From Verrucomicrobium sp. (GTDB taxonomy: Bacteria; Verrucomicrobiota; Verrucomicrobiia; Methylacidiphilales; UBA1321), in contig JAFIGT010000017.1 in the NCBI GenBank assembly GCA_017849585.1, forward strand, positions 179,276 through 243,275: a stretch of DNA of 64,000 bases, read 5' to 3'. Below the pieces are notes generated by a model. It was not told the origin of the DNA. It was given only the letters and a program-made list of their open reading frames with translations, and ran no database searches. A program made the translations under genes and the position numbers. How positions within the stretch are numbered: position 1 is the first letter of the stretch; every line of letters begins with the position of its first letter. This document shows, in pieces, positions 51,458-58,970 of the stretch.

Positions 51458-51868
51458 CTAATTCTCGAGCTGCTTCTTCAGTTCCGCATCCTTCCTGTGC
51501 TCGAACTGGCGTATTTTCTCCTGCTGGTCCGGATTCAGATGGACCGCAATAAGCTCCAGGTATTTCGTGCGGCAGTCCGAAATCTTGCGCAGGGATTCCT
51601 TGCGTAGCTGGACGATCTCAGCGACTCCGGTGGTCAGAATCGGACGGATCGTTTGGACCTGTACCGCGCTCAAATTCAATACGGTTTGCAACTTCTGCAG
51701 GGCATTTTTCTCCAGAACTTCGGGCCTCAATTCCGAATCCAGATTATTCACGTTCAGTTTCTGTTTTTGCAGGGTGGTGTTCAACGACCAACCCACCAAT
51801 AGTCCCAGCGCAAACACGGTCACCAGTACCAAAATGGTGATAAAGCGTGGTGATTTTAGAGAGTCCAT
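51458..51868 (-). CDS. CnrX/Spy-like membrane-anchored periplasmic protein
   Basis: A 136-residue protein with one N-terminal membrane helix (about 9-30, FITILVLVTVFALGLLVGW) and a helical periplasmic part (about 45-136) with the LTxxQ-like features of Spy/CpxP and CnrX proteins: NLSAVQVQTIRPILTTG and LIAVHLNPDQQEKIRQFEHRK. Size and layout match CnrX (148 residues), the metal sensor of CnrYXH. Conserved metal ligands are not evident, so the ligand may differ. It overlaps the 96-residue gene upstream by 13 bases. I chose the ATG at 51868; longer frames to 51991 lie within that gene. Confidence 0.7.
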   Translation of the reverse strand: MDSLKSPRFITILVLVTVFALGLLVGWSLNTTLQKQKLNVNNLDSELRPEVLEKNALQKLQTVLNLSAVQVQTIRPILTTGVAEIVQLRKESLRKISDCRTKYLELIAVHLNPDQQEKIRQFEHRKDAELKKQLEN

Positions 51869-52146
51869 AATTTGTAGAGGGCGAGCAGGGTGAATTGGCT
51901 GTCGGTGAGGGCGGGGGCCGGTTGCAGCACTTGCCAGACCTGCACGCACAGCAGGACTGCCACGCCCACAGCCAGCGCGGGAATGAAGCATTCCGTCGCC
52001 CAGATGCTCGGAGGCGGAATCTGCATCAAGCGCCAGTGCGAGAGGATTCCCTTTTCAACGTAATGCGGCAGCCGTTCTTCCGTCGCGGGCTGGGCCTGCG
52101 AGGCGCAACGAAACAAGCGGTCCAAGCGATGATCCGTAGTGTTCAT
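51856..52146 (-). CDS. Small one-helix membrane protein, putative anti-sigma factor
   Basis: A 96-residue protein with a soluble N-terminal part (about 1-50, including RLDRLFRCASQAQPATEERL) and one membrane helix (about 54-73, FIPALAVGVAVLLCVQVW). The gene lies between an ECF sigma gene (four-base ATGA overlap) and a CnrX/Spy-like gene. CnrY, the anti-sigma factor of Cupriavidus, is 95 residues with one helix in the same partnership. I therefore suggest it holds the sigma factor at the membrane; direct sequence similarity is not claimed. Confidence 0.6.
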   Translation of the reverse strand: MNTTDHRLDRLFRCASQAQPATEERLPHYVEKGILSHWRLMQIPPPSIWATECFIPALAVGVAVLLCVQVWQVLQPAPALTDSQFTLLALYKLWTL

Positions 52147-52739
52147 GGTTTCTCCTCAGTCAAACGTTTAAAATGAGCCCGCATGCGCGCGCGGGTGCGA
52201 AAAGCACGGATTTTTATCACCGGAGTGCTCCAGCCGGTCAATGCCTGAATTTCCGACACCGAACGGCCCTCGAGATAGAGCAGCGTCATCAACAACCGCT
52301 CCGCCGGCTTCAAGTTCGCCATCAACCGCTCCACCAGATCGCGCGAGGCCATCGCTTCCGACGGATTCAATTCCTCGTCGGTTGACGCGAGCGTCTCCAC
52401 CACGAGGGATTGCTCCTCCGTCAGGTCCGACCACCGCAATTCCGGTCGGCGCTTCTCGCTAGAAATCTGGTTCAGGCACGTGTTCACCGCGATGCGCGAG
52501 AGCCAATGATGAAACGGCACTCGCGCTGAGTACTGCCGCAGATTCTGGAACATCTTGATAAAGACCTTCTGCGCCAGATCATGTTCGCTTTCCAGGGGCG
52601 GCAGATGGGAGCGAATGATTTTCATGACAAAGGGACTCATCAGGCGGACCAATTCCCGCGCGGCGGTTTCATCTCCAGAGTCGATCCTCTGCAGACACGG
52701 GGAGAGGTCTAGGTCGGCAAAGTCTTTGGAGTCGTTCAC
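52143..52739 (-). CDS. ECF RNA polymerase sigma factor
   Basis: A 198-residue sigma-70 family factor with regions 2 and 4 only. Region 2 (about 25-95) includes LMSPFVMKIIRSHLPP, EHDLAQKVFIKMFQNL and HHWLSRIAVNTCLNQI. Region 4 (about 140-190) has LKPAERLLMTLLYLEGRSVSEI and TPVIKIRAFRTRARMRAHF. The gene is first in an operon with a one-helix protein and a Spy/CnrX-like protein. Its own promoter (52761-52787) matches the one before the divergent outer-membrane gene, so it probably transcribes both. Confidence 0.92.
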   Translation of the reverse strand: MNDSKDFADLDLSPCLQRIDSGDETAARELVRLMSPFVMKIIRSHLPPLESEHDLAQKVFIKMFQNLRQYSARVPFHHWLSRIAVNTCLNQISSEKRRPELRWSDLTEEQSLVVETLASTDEELNPSEAMASRDLVERLMANLKPAERLLMTLLYLEGRSVSEIQALTGWSTPVIKIRAFRTRARMRAHFKRLTEEKP

Positions 52740-52760
52740 ACGGTTGGGCTTCCTCTACTA

Positions 52761-52787
52761 AGACCACCGGAAAGGTCGATTGGTTAC
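52761..52787 (-). promoter_or_regulatory. ECF-type promoter of the sigma operon
   Basis: Minus strand GTAACC (52787-52782), 15 bases, TGGTCT (52766-52761). The leader to the ATG at 52739 holds an AGAGGAAG ribosome site. The same -35, spacing and near-identical -10 occur ahead of the divergent barrel gene. Confidence 0.6.
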
Positions 52788-52865
52788 GATTATTTTCCGC
52801 TGGCTCAAAAAAGACCGTTTACACGCCGTTATCGGCCTCTGGCGTAAGAATCGTGATTGAATCTT

Positions 52866-52892
52866 GTAACCGATCAACGATTTCCGCGGTCT
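52866..52892 (+). promoter_or_regulatory. ECF-type promoter of the outer-membrane barrel gene
   Basis: GTAACC (52866-52871), 15 bases, CGGTCT (52887-52892). It matches the divergent sigma operon promoter in all six -35 bases and five of six -10 bases, and the spacers share TTTCCG/TTTCCGG. The -10 ends eight bases before the ATG, predicting an almost leaderless message. Confidence 0.6.
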
Positions 52893-52900
52893 CTAGGGTC

Positions 52901-53833
52901 ATGACACGATTCCCTTTTGTGGGCGCCCTGCACGCGACCAGCCTCTTCTTGCTAACCACCGCCCTTCTCGCCGAGACCGACGACAACAAGGTGGCGATGA
53001 AGGACATTGAACCCGCCTTGCGGCCCGCTCTGGTGGAAAGCGTCGCCGCTCACTATTCCTACGTGGGCGGCTCGGATCTGAAATCCAATGGCAACGGCGA
53101 ACTCACCGAACAGACCTCCGATTTTCGCTACGATTTGCGCGTTCCCATCAATGATACGGTCGGCGTCGGATTCGGTCTCGGCTACAACCGGATTGATTTT
53201 GGCACGCCCGAAAATTCCTTCCTGCCCGACAGCCTCGAAACGCTCAACCTCGGCCTGCTCGGCTACTACAAACTCTCCAACGACTGGAGCCTCTTCGCCA
53301 TGTTCGGACCGCGCCTCAACCTGATCAACGGCTGGGACGAAATCGAAGCGAAGAACGTCACATGGGCGGGTGGCTTCGGCGCGCACTACGATTTCAATAA
53401 AGACCTTTCCATCCAGTTCGGTCTGGGGGTCAATCCCGGTACCGACCGGCTTCCGATCCTCCCCATCCTCGGCGTCCGCTGGGCCTTCGCCGACAAGTGG
53501 ACCCTCAATGCCGGGTTCCCCCGCACCGCGATCGACTACCAATTACTGTCCAACCTGACCTTGTCACTGGAGACCAGCTTCCTCGGTGGCACTTATGAGA
53601 CCAGCTCGACCTACGGCGATTCCGTAGGCCGTTCCGAATTGAACAACCGCTCGCTCAGCTATAACGAAGTCCGGATTGGCCTCGGTGCCCTCTATAATCT
53701 GACCAAAAATGTCGCCCTCGAACTCTCCACCGGTGCCGTCGTCTACCGCGAGTTCGATTTCAAGGACACCGACTACGACCCCACCGTCAAACCCGCGCCC
53801 TATGTGAAGACCGGCGTGAAGATCAGCTTCTAA
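52901..53833 (+). CDS. Outer-membrane beta-barrel protein (DUF6268-like)
   Basis: A 310-residue exported protein. The ATG at 52901 begins a signal peptide (MTRFPFVGALHATSLFLLTTALL); an upstream frame to 52853 would include promoter sequence. The mature part is rich in alternating beta strands (FRYDLRVPINDTVGVGFGLGYN; LSLETSFLGGTYETSSTYGD; VALELSTGAVVYREFDF) and ends in the aromatic residue Phe (VKISF), typical of barrel proteins inserted by BAM. It is a probable target of the divergent ECF sigma factor. Confidence 0.85.
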   Translation: MTRFPFVGALHATSLFLLTTALLAETDDNKVAMKDIEPALRPALVESVAAHYSYVGGSDLKSNGNGELTEQTSDFRYDLRVPINDTVGVGFGLGYNRIDFGTPENSFLPDSLETLNLGLLGYYKLSNDWSLFAMFGPRLNLINGWDEIEAKNVTWAGGFGAHYDFNKDLSIQFGLGVNPGTDRLPILPILGVRWAFADKWTLNAGFPRTAIDYQLLSNLTLSLETSFLGGTYETSSTYGDSVGRSELNNRSLSYNEVRIGLGALYNLTKNVALELSTGAVVYREFDFKDTDYDPTVKPAPYVKTGVKISF

Positions 53834-54001
53834 TCATTTTGCATCATACACGGGCAATGGGGCGCGGTGTACGGCCCGAACCATGAGACTCCTGCGAAAG
53901 GCTTGTGGCGGCTGGCTCCAGATCAGGTCGCGATCGGTCTTGCGGTAACGCGTTGCGCCGACTGGACAACGAGAGTGAACCTCGCTACCAATGATGGGAT
54001 C

Positions 54002-54658
54002 ATGGCACCCGCATCGAAAGAAGGACTGCGCATCATCGCGCCATTCCTCGTCGTTTGGTTCGTACTCCTCCTCCTCAACACCACCTGGGCCACCGTCCTG
54101 GCGGTGATTCTGTCGGCTCTCATTCTCTTCACTATCTACTTTTTCCGAGATCCGGAACGCGAGTTGCCCGAAGACGAGCACCTCATCGTCGCTGCAGCGG
54201 ACGGCCTCGTCGTCGGCATTGAGGAAATCGAGGAAAAGGAATTCAAGCAGGGCCGCATGAAGCGCGTTGCCATCTTCCTTTCCGTCTTCGATGTTCATGT
54301 CAACCGCATGCCCGTTTCCGGTCGCATCAAGGACACCGTTTACACCAAGGGAAAATTCCACGACGTGCGCCATCCCGACGCCAGCGCGGCCAATGAAGCC
54401 AAGGCGTGGTTGATCGAGAGCCCGCGTGGCCATGTCGTCGTCCGCCAGATTGCTGGACTCATCGCCCGCCGCATTGTCGGCTGGGCGCATGTGGGGGAAT
54501 CCCTCGAACGCGGCGACCGCTTCGGCATGATCCGCTTCGGTTCGCGCACGGAAATTTATCTGCCGCTCGACTGCGAAATCCTCGTCAAACTCGGCGATCG
54601 CGTGGCCGGGGCCAGCACGCCCGTTGCCCGTTGGGCCAAGCCAGCTGACGGCGTTTGA
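54002..54658 (+). CDS. psd: Phosphatidylserine decarboxylase (short form)
   Basis: Psd converts phosphatidylserine to phosphatidylethanolamine. The 218 residues have two membrane-associated segments (about 12-50), the FDVHVNRMPVSG motif and the self-cleavage site near the C-terminus, RFGSRTEIYLP, where cleavage before the Ser creates the pyruvoyl group (LGST in E. coli; FGS in the short, PSD-related type). I chose the ATG at 54002; the frame extends to 53867 with no family content. It is followed by pssA after 18 bases. Confidence 0.92.
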   Translation: MAPASKEGLRIIAPFLVVWFVLLLLNTTWATVLAVILSALILFTIYFFRDPERELPEDEHLIVAAADGLVVGIEEIEEKEFKQGRMKRVAIFLSVFDVHVNRMPVSGRIKDTVYTKGKFHDVRHPDASAANEAKAWLIESPRGHVVVRQIAGLIARRIVGWAHVGESLERGDRFGMIRFGSRTEIYLPLDCEILVKLGDRVAGASTPVARWAKPADGV

Positions 54659-54676
54659 CCTCATCCCATCACTGCC

Positions 54677-55519
54677 ATGAAAACCGACGATCCCGCCAAA
54701 ATTTACCTGCTGCCCAACCTCGCGACAGCCGGGAACCTGATCTGCGGTTTTCTCGCCGTGCTCAAGATTTTTGAAGGTACGCTCCAGCGTCAGGCCGGGG
54801 CCGAAAACTGGGCGCGCACTTACGAATCCAGTCTCTACTTCATCCTCGCCGCCTGCATCTTCGATCTGCTCGATGGACGCCTCGCCCGCTTTGGCGGCCG
54901 CGAGAGCGCCTTTGGCCGCGAGTTCGATTCGCTGGCCGACATCGTCAGCTTCGGCGTCGCTCCCGCGCTGCTCGTCTTCAAGATCGTGCTCGCTGGATTG
55001 CCCAACCGAATCGGCTGGATCGTCGCCGTGCTCTATCTCGTCTGCGGTGCCTTGCGTCTCGCGCGGTTCAACGTCTACGCCGCCATCGATTCCCACACCT
55101 CCAGCAAGGAATTCACCGGCTTCCCCATCCCGGCGGGCGCGGGCCTCATCTCTTCCATCACCCTCGTCATTCTCCATTTCTACGACAGCGTTCCCGCGCT
55201 GGAAGCCGGCTATGCCAAGTATGCCCTCGCCGGCCTCATGGTTTTCCTCTCGTGGATGATGTTCAGCAAGGTCAAGTACCCCAGCTTCAAATCCGTCAAC
55301 TGGCGCACGCAACATTCCATCCCCAAGTTCATCCTCGTCGCCGTGCTCCTCTTCCTCGTCATCCTCTACTACAAATGGATGTTCGCGGTCATCTTCATCA
55401 GCTACCTCCTCTACGGCTTCTTCCGTCCCTTCCTCTCCCACGCCTGGCGTCGCGAGATCGAGGAAGAGGATGAAGCCGAGGACCACGCCGACGGGGCCGC
55501 TCATCACAAGAAGGCGTAG
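54677..55519 (+). CDS. pssA: CDP-diacylglycerol-serine O-phosphatidyltransferase
   Basis: PssA makes phosphatidylserine from CDP-diacylglycerol and serine, the step before Psd. The 280 residues have the CDP-alcohol phosphotransferase motif DGxxAR...G...D...D in DLLDGRLARFGGRESAFGREFDSLAD (in two overlapping pieces) with about seven membrane helices and a charged His-rich tail (HADGAAHHKKA). Together with psd it forms a two-gene PE pathway. Confidence 0.94.
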   Translation: MKTDDPAKIYLLPNLATAGNLICGFLAVLKIFEGTLQRQAGAENWARTYESSLYFILAACIFDLLDGRLARFGGRESAFGREFDSLADIVSFGVAPALLVFKIVLAGLPNRIGWIVAVLYLVCGALRLARFNVYAAIDSHTSSKEFTGFPIPAGAGLISSITLVILHFYDSVPALEAGYAKYALAGLMVFLSWMMFSKVKYPSFKSVNWRTQHSIPKFILVAVLLFLVILYYKWMFAVIFISYLLYGFFRPFLSHAWRREIEEEDEAEDHADGAAHHKKA

Positions 55520-55582
55520 GGTTGCGCACCGAGTGGCCGAAGCGTCAGGCCATGAACCAGAAAATGGATCAGGTGACATGAT

Positions 55583-55608
55583 CTACCAACGATCGATCTG
55601 GTTGGTAG
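55583..55608. terminator. Inverted repeat after pssA
   Basis: CTACCAAC (55583-55590) and GTTGGTAG (55601-55608) form a perfect 8-bp stem with a 10-nt loop, followed by TTT. It lies 63 bases past the pssA stop and could terminate psd-pssA. Confidence 0.5.
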
Positions 55609-55688
55609 TTTGACTGCGTAACTCTACGAATTGCGAATGTTACCGATTTCTTCCGCGTAAAATATCGCACACCTAGCTCATATAGCTC

Positions 55689-55855
55689 ACCTAACGCAAA
55701 CACTCCTCCCGTTTTTCTGCTAGAACTGGAGTCATGCGCGGACTTCAGCCCCAGAGAAATCTCCAATCTGAAAGGCGAAGTCGCCCGGTTGGGGCGACAC
55801 CCCGGCGACACCCAACAGAGGCGGTCGATTCTTGTAGTCGTTTGTCGACGCTATT
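55689..55855 (-). repeat. Dispersed 168-bp intergenic repeat, copy A
   Basis: This sequence reappears in opposite orientation at 63587-63755: I count six substitutions and one 2-base indel over about 168 bases. Weaker similarity extends outward to roughly 55657-55866. It includes stretches such as GTTGGGTGTCGCCGGGG, a GTTGGG...CCCAAC hairpin and several GTCGAC-like palindromes. It fills most of the gap between pssA and hcp (55520-55946), together with a short inverted repeat and an FNR-like site, and has no open frame with family features. Confidence 0.85.
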
Positions 55856-55870
55856 TCTTAAAAAGCAACT

Positions 55871-55888
55871 CCTTGATCTGCATCAAGG
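55871..55888. promoter_or_regulatory. FNR/DNR-type binding site upstream of hcp
   Basis: CCTTGAT-CTGC-ATCAAGG is an 18-bp perfect palindrome that contains the consensus TTGAT-N4-ATCAA recognised by FNR- and DNR-type regulators. It lies 58 bases before the hcp ATG, a suitable distance for activation under low oxygen or nitric oxide stress. Confidence 0.7.
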
Positions 55889-55946
55889 AATTCTCCGCCT
55901 CGACCGCTACGGTGGGTCTTTGAACCAACCCCCAGGAGATATCCCT

Positions 55947-57602
55947 ATGAGCAGCATGTTTTGTTATCAGTGTGAACAGACTTCCCAAATGAGCGGTTGC
56001 ACCGCGTTCGGCGTGTGCGGCAAAGACCCGGAGACGGCTGCCCTGCAGGATCTCCTGCTCTACGCCTGCCGCGGCATCTCGGCTTATGCCCATCGTGCGC
56101 GCGCGCACGAAGCCCGCGATATCGTGATCGACCGCTTTGTCATGGACGCGCTCTTCACCACCGTCACCAATGTCAATTTCGACCCGACCCGATTGCAGGG
56201 CTTACTCAACGAGGCAGGGGAAAAGTTGCAGACGGCTCGCGCACTCTATCTTTCCGCCTGCCAGACCGCAAAGGCGACTCCCGTTTCCCTCAACGGTGCC
56301 ACGCAGTGGACCCCCGCGCCGCAGCTCAACGATCTCATTCACGCCGGAGAAACGATCGGACTCGAAGCCCGTTTCGCCGGACTTGATCCCGACGTCGCCA
56401 GTTTGCAGGAACTCCTCACCTACGGCTTGAAAGGTCTTGCCGCCTACGCGCATCACGCCTCCGTGCTCGGTCGCGAGGAGGAATCGTACTTCGCTTTCCA
56501 GCATGAAGCCCTCTCCGCCATCGAGGACAACGTCACCGACGTCCCGACGTTGCTCCAGCTCAACCTCCGCTGCGGTGAAGTGAATCTCGCCATCATGGCC
56601 GCGCTCGACGGCGTACATGTCGACATCTACGGCAGTCCGCAACCCACGCCCGTGCGCATCGATCCGGTGGCGGGAAAATGTCTGCTCGTTTCCGGTCACG
56701 ACCTCAAGGATCTGGAGGAATTGCTCAAGCAAACCGAGGGACGCGGCATCAACGTCTACACCCATGGCGAGATGTTGCCCGCGCATGGCTATCCGCTGCT
56801 GAAGAAGTACAAGCACCTTGTTGGTAATTACGGCGGCGCGTGGCAAAACCAGCGCGAGGAATTCGCGAAATTCCCCGGCGCGATTTTGATGACGACCAAT
56901 TGCATCCAAAAGCCGAAGGATCTCTACTTCGATCGCATCTTCACCAGCGGCGTTGTCGCGTGGCCCGGTGTGCGGCATCTCACGAATGCCGACTTTTCCC
57001 CTGTGATCGAGGCCGCGCTCGCGGCTCCGGGATTCACCGAGGACGGCCCCGGAAAAACCATTCTTGTCGGCTTCGGTCATGAGGCCATCCTCGCGAACGC
57101 GGAGAAAATCATCGGCGCCGTGAAGTCCGGCGCACTCAAACATTTCTTCGTCATCGGCGGTTGCGACGGCGCGAAGTTCGGCCGCAACTACTACACCGAA
57201 TTCGCCGAAGCGGTCCCCAACGATTGCGCGATCCTCACGCTCGGCTGCGGCAAATTCCGCTTTAACAAACTGGATTTCGGCGACATCGGCGGCATCCCGC
57301 GCTTGCTCGATTGCGGACAATGCAACGACGCCTACTCTGCCATTCGCGTGGCCGTGGCGTTGGCCGATGCCTTCAAATGCTCCGTCAACGATCTCCCGCT
57401 TTCGCTGGTCATTTCGTGGTTCGAACAAAAAGCGGTCGCAGTTTTATTGACCCTCCTCAGCCTCGGCATTCGCGATATCCGGCTCGGACCCGCCTTGCCA
57501 GCTTTTATCTCGCCCGGCGTTGGCAAAGTGCTCACGGAACAATTCGGTTTGAAACCGATCGGCACCGTGGCGCACGACATGGAGGAATGCTTGCGGGCGT
57601 AA
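55947..57602 (+). CDS. hcp: Hybrid cluster protein (hydroxylamine/nitric-oxide reductase)
   Basis: Hcp carries a hybrid Fe-S-O cluster and a cubane cluster and detoxifies reactive nitrogen species in anaerobic or nitrosative conditions. The 551 residues start MSSMFCYQCEQTSQMSGC with Cys at 6, 9, 18 and 24 (CX2CX8CX5C). Later conserved segments with cluster Cys ligands include MTTNCIQKPKD, GGCDGAKFGR and LDCGQCNDAYS. The start ATG at 55947 follows AGGAG; the longer frame to 55734 is repeat sequence. No Hcr gene is adjacent. Confidence 0.95.
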   Translation: MSSMFCYQCEQTSQMSGCTAFGVCGKDPETAALQDLLLYACRGISAYAHRARAHEARDIVIDRFVMDALFTTVTNVNFDPTRLQGLLNEAGEKLQTARALYLSACQTAKATPVSLNGATQWTPAPQLNDLIHAGETIGLEARFAGLDPDVASLQELLTYGLKGLAAYAHHASVLGREEESYFAFQHEALSAIEDNVTDVPTLLQLNLRCGEVNLAIMAALDGVHVDIYGSPQPTPVRIDPVAGKCLLVSGHDLKDLEELLKQTEGRGINVYTHGEMLPAHGYPLLKKYKHLVGNYGGAWQNQREEFAKFPGAILMTTNCIQKPKDLYFDRIFTSGVVAWPGVRHLTNADFSPVIEAALAAPGFTEDGPGKTILVGFGHEAILANAEKIIGAVKSGALKHFFVIGGCDGAKFGRNYYTEFAEAVPNDCAILTLGCGKFRFNKLDFGDIGGIPRLLDCGQCNDAYSAIRVAVALADAFKCSVNDLPLSLVISWFEQKAVAVLLTLLSLGIRDIRLGPALPAFISPGVGKVLTEQFGLKPIGTVAHDMEECLRA

Positions 57603-57618
57603 ATTCGCAATCCCCTCG

Positions 57619-57658
57619 CACTTCATTGGGGTTGGATTCCAACCTCATTGAAGTGTTT
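57619..57658. terminator. Long hairpin after hcp
   Basis: A 17-base stem with two mismatches (CACTTCATTGGGGTTGG, 57619-57635; CCAACCTCATTGAAGTG, 57639-57655) with a 3-nt loop is followed by TTT. It starts 17 bases after the hcp stop, probably a terminator. Confidence 0.6.
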
Positions 57659-57801
57659 GGTGTGCACGGATGAGTCCCTTTTTGCTCATTTATAAATAAT
57701 TTATTACGAGTTGTTTGTGAGAATTAATCTAGCAGGATTTGACACTTTATGAAAATCCTATAGAGATTATAGTGTTCCGTGGGGCTTTGATCCCTTCCTC
57801 T

Positions 57802-58503
57802 ATGAGCACACCTCTTTCCGACAGTGACCTCGCCCGGTTGAATCCGGAGCTGGAAAAACAAACCGCTGAACAGCGCGTGACGTGGGCGCTCGGTCAATTC
57901 CAACCGAATATCGTGCTCAGTTCCAGCTTTGGCGCGCAGGCGGCGGTGAGCCTGCATCTCGTCACGGTCCAATGGCCCGAGATTCCGGTCGTGCTGCTCG
58001 ACACCGGCTATCTCTTCCCGGAAACGTACGCCTTTATTGATCAACTCAAGGAGCGGCTCAAGCTCAACCTGCGCGTCTATCGCGCCACCCACAGCCCCGC
58101 CTGGCAGGAACAACGTTACGGCAAGCTGTGGGAAAAAGGCGTCGAGGGAATCAAGCAATACAACCAGATCAACAAGGTCGAACCGATGCAGCGCGCCCTC
58201 ACGGAACTGCACGCGGAAGCGTGGATTTCCGGTCTGCGCCGCAAGCAGGCTTCCACCCGCGCAAACCTCGATGTGCTCGTCCGCCAGAATAATCGTATCA
58301 AGGTCCACCCGATCATCGACTGGACCGATAAGGATGTGCACCTCTATCTCACGAAACACAATTTGCCCTATCATCCCCTCCGCGAGCAGGGCTATCTCTC
58401 CATCGGCGACGTCCACACAACGCGCAAGCTCACCGATGGCATGACCGAGGAGCAGACTCGGTTCTTTGGACTCGTCCGCGAGTGCGGCCTTCACCAAAGT
58501 TGA
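57802..58503 (+). CDS. cysH: Phosphoadenosine phosphosulfate reductase
   Basis: CysH reduces PAPS to sulfite with thioredoxin, in cysteine synthesis. The 233 residues have the PP-loop [14 protein letters not shown], then [11 protein letters not shown], the segment [20 protein letters not shown] and the C-terminal catalytic ECGLH. It lacks the CC...C pattern that binds an Fe-S cluster in APS reductases, so it should be the PAPS type, as in E. coli. I chose the ATG at 57802, where homology begins. Confidence 0.94.
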   Translation: MSTPLSDSDLARLNPELEKQTAEQRVTWALGQFQPNIVLSSSFGAQAAVSLHLVTVQWPEIPVVLLDTGYLFPETYAFIDQLKERLKLNLRVYRATHSPAWQEQRYGKLWEKGVEGIKQYNQINKVEPMQRALTELHAEAWISGLRRKQASTRANLDVLVRQNNRIKVHPIIDWTDKDVHLYLTKHNLPYHPLREQGYLSIGDVHTTRKLTDGMTEEQTRFFGLVRECGLHQS

Positions 58504-58519
58504 AAGTGCCTTCGACTGC

Positions 58520-58939
58520 CTAAAGCAAATGAACGGGGAGATCCTCTTCGACGGCGGTAGCCCTCGTCTTCACGAGCGGTCTTGCGGCTGAAGGTGTGGA
58601 AACCGATTCCGTCTTGCCGGCAGTGGCAAATTGCTTGCGCCACGCGCGCGGGCTGTGACCGGTGTGCAGTTTGAAAAAGCGGGTGAAGTAATTCGCGTCG
58701 TCGATGCCCAGCTCGACTCCAATGGCTGCGATACTATGAGGCGTCTCCCTCAGCAACATGCAGGCCTGTTCAATGCGATGCTTGCCGGCGAGTTGCTTCG
58801 GGGAAATGCCCGCCTGCGCTTTCACGCGGCGATAGAGTTGGAAGCGCGAGAGTTTTAGATCCTCCGCCAAACCATTCTTGCCGATCCGCGTCTGCGGTTT
58901 TTGCCGCAAACGTTGCTCCACCAAGTCCCCCTCTTTCAT
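58520..58939 (-). CDS. Stand-alone AraC-type DNA-binding protein
   Basis: A 139-residue protein with just the two-HTH domain of AraC regulators (about 18-110): LAEDLKLSRFQLYRRVKAQAG and IAAIGVELGIDDANYFTRFF...TGHSPRAWRKQF. No ligand domain is present, so activity may depend on level or on another protein. The C-terminus is a polar Ser/Thr/Pro tail. It converges with cysH (16 bases apart) and is downstream of folD. Confidence 0.85.
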   Translation of the reverse strand: MKEGDLVEQRLRQKPQTRIGKNGLAEDLKLSRFQLYRRVKAQAGISPKQLAGKHRIEQACMLLRETPHSIAAIGVELGIDDANYFTRFFKLHTGHSPRAWRKQFATAGKTESVSTPSAARPLVKTRATAVEEDLPVHLL

Positions 58940-58970
58940 GGCTCGAAAATGCGGTGATTCGTCTCGCGCG

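Noticed and set aside
53834..55579. A 581-codon open frame on the minus strand opposite psd and pssA
   Set aside because: Its product is unusually acidic, Glu/Asp-rich low-complexity sequence, mirror-like to GC-rich coding DNA. psd and pssA on the plus strand have catalytic motifs and family structure.
55734..55946. N-terminal extension of hcp
   Set aside because: These codons lie in the dispersed repeat and its flank. The family start MSSMFCYQC and an AGGAG ribosome site support 55947.
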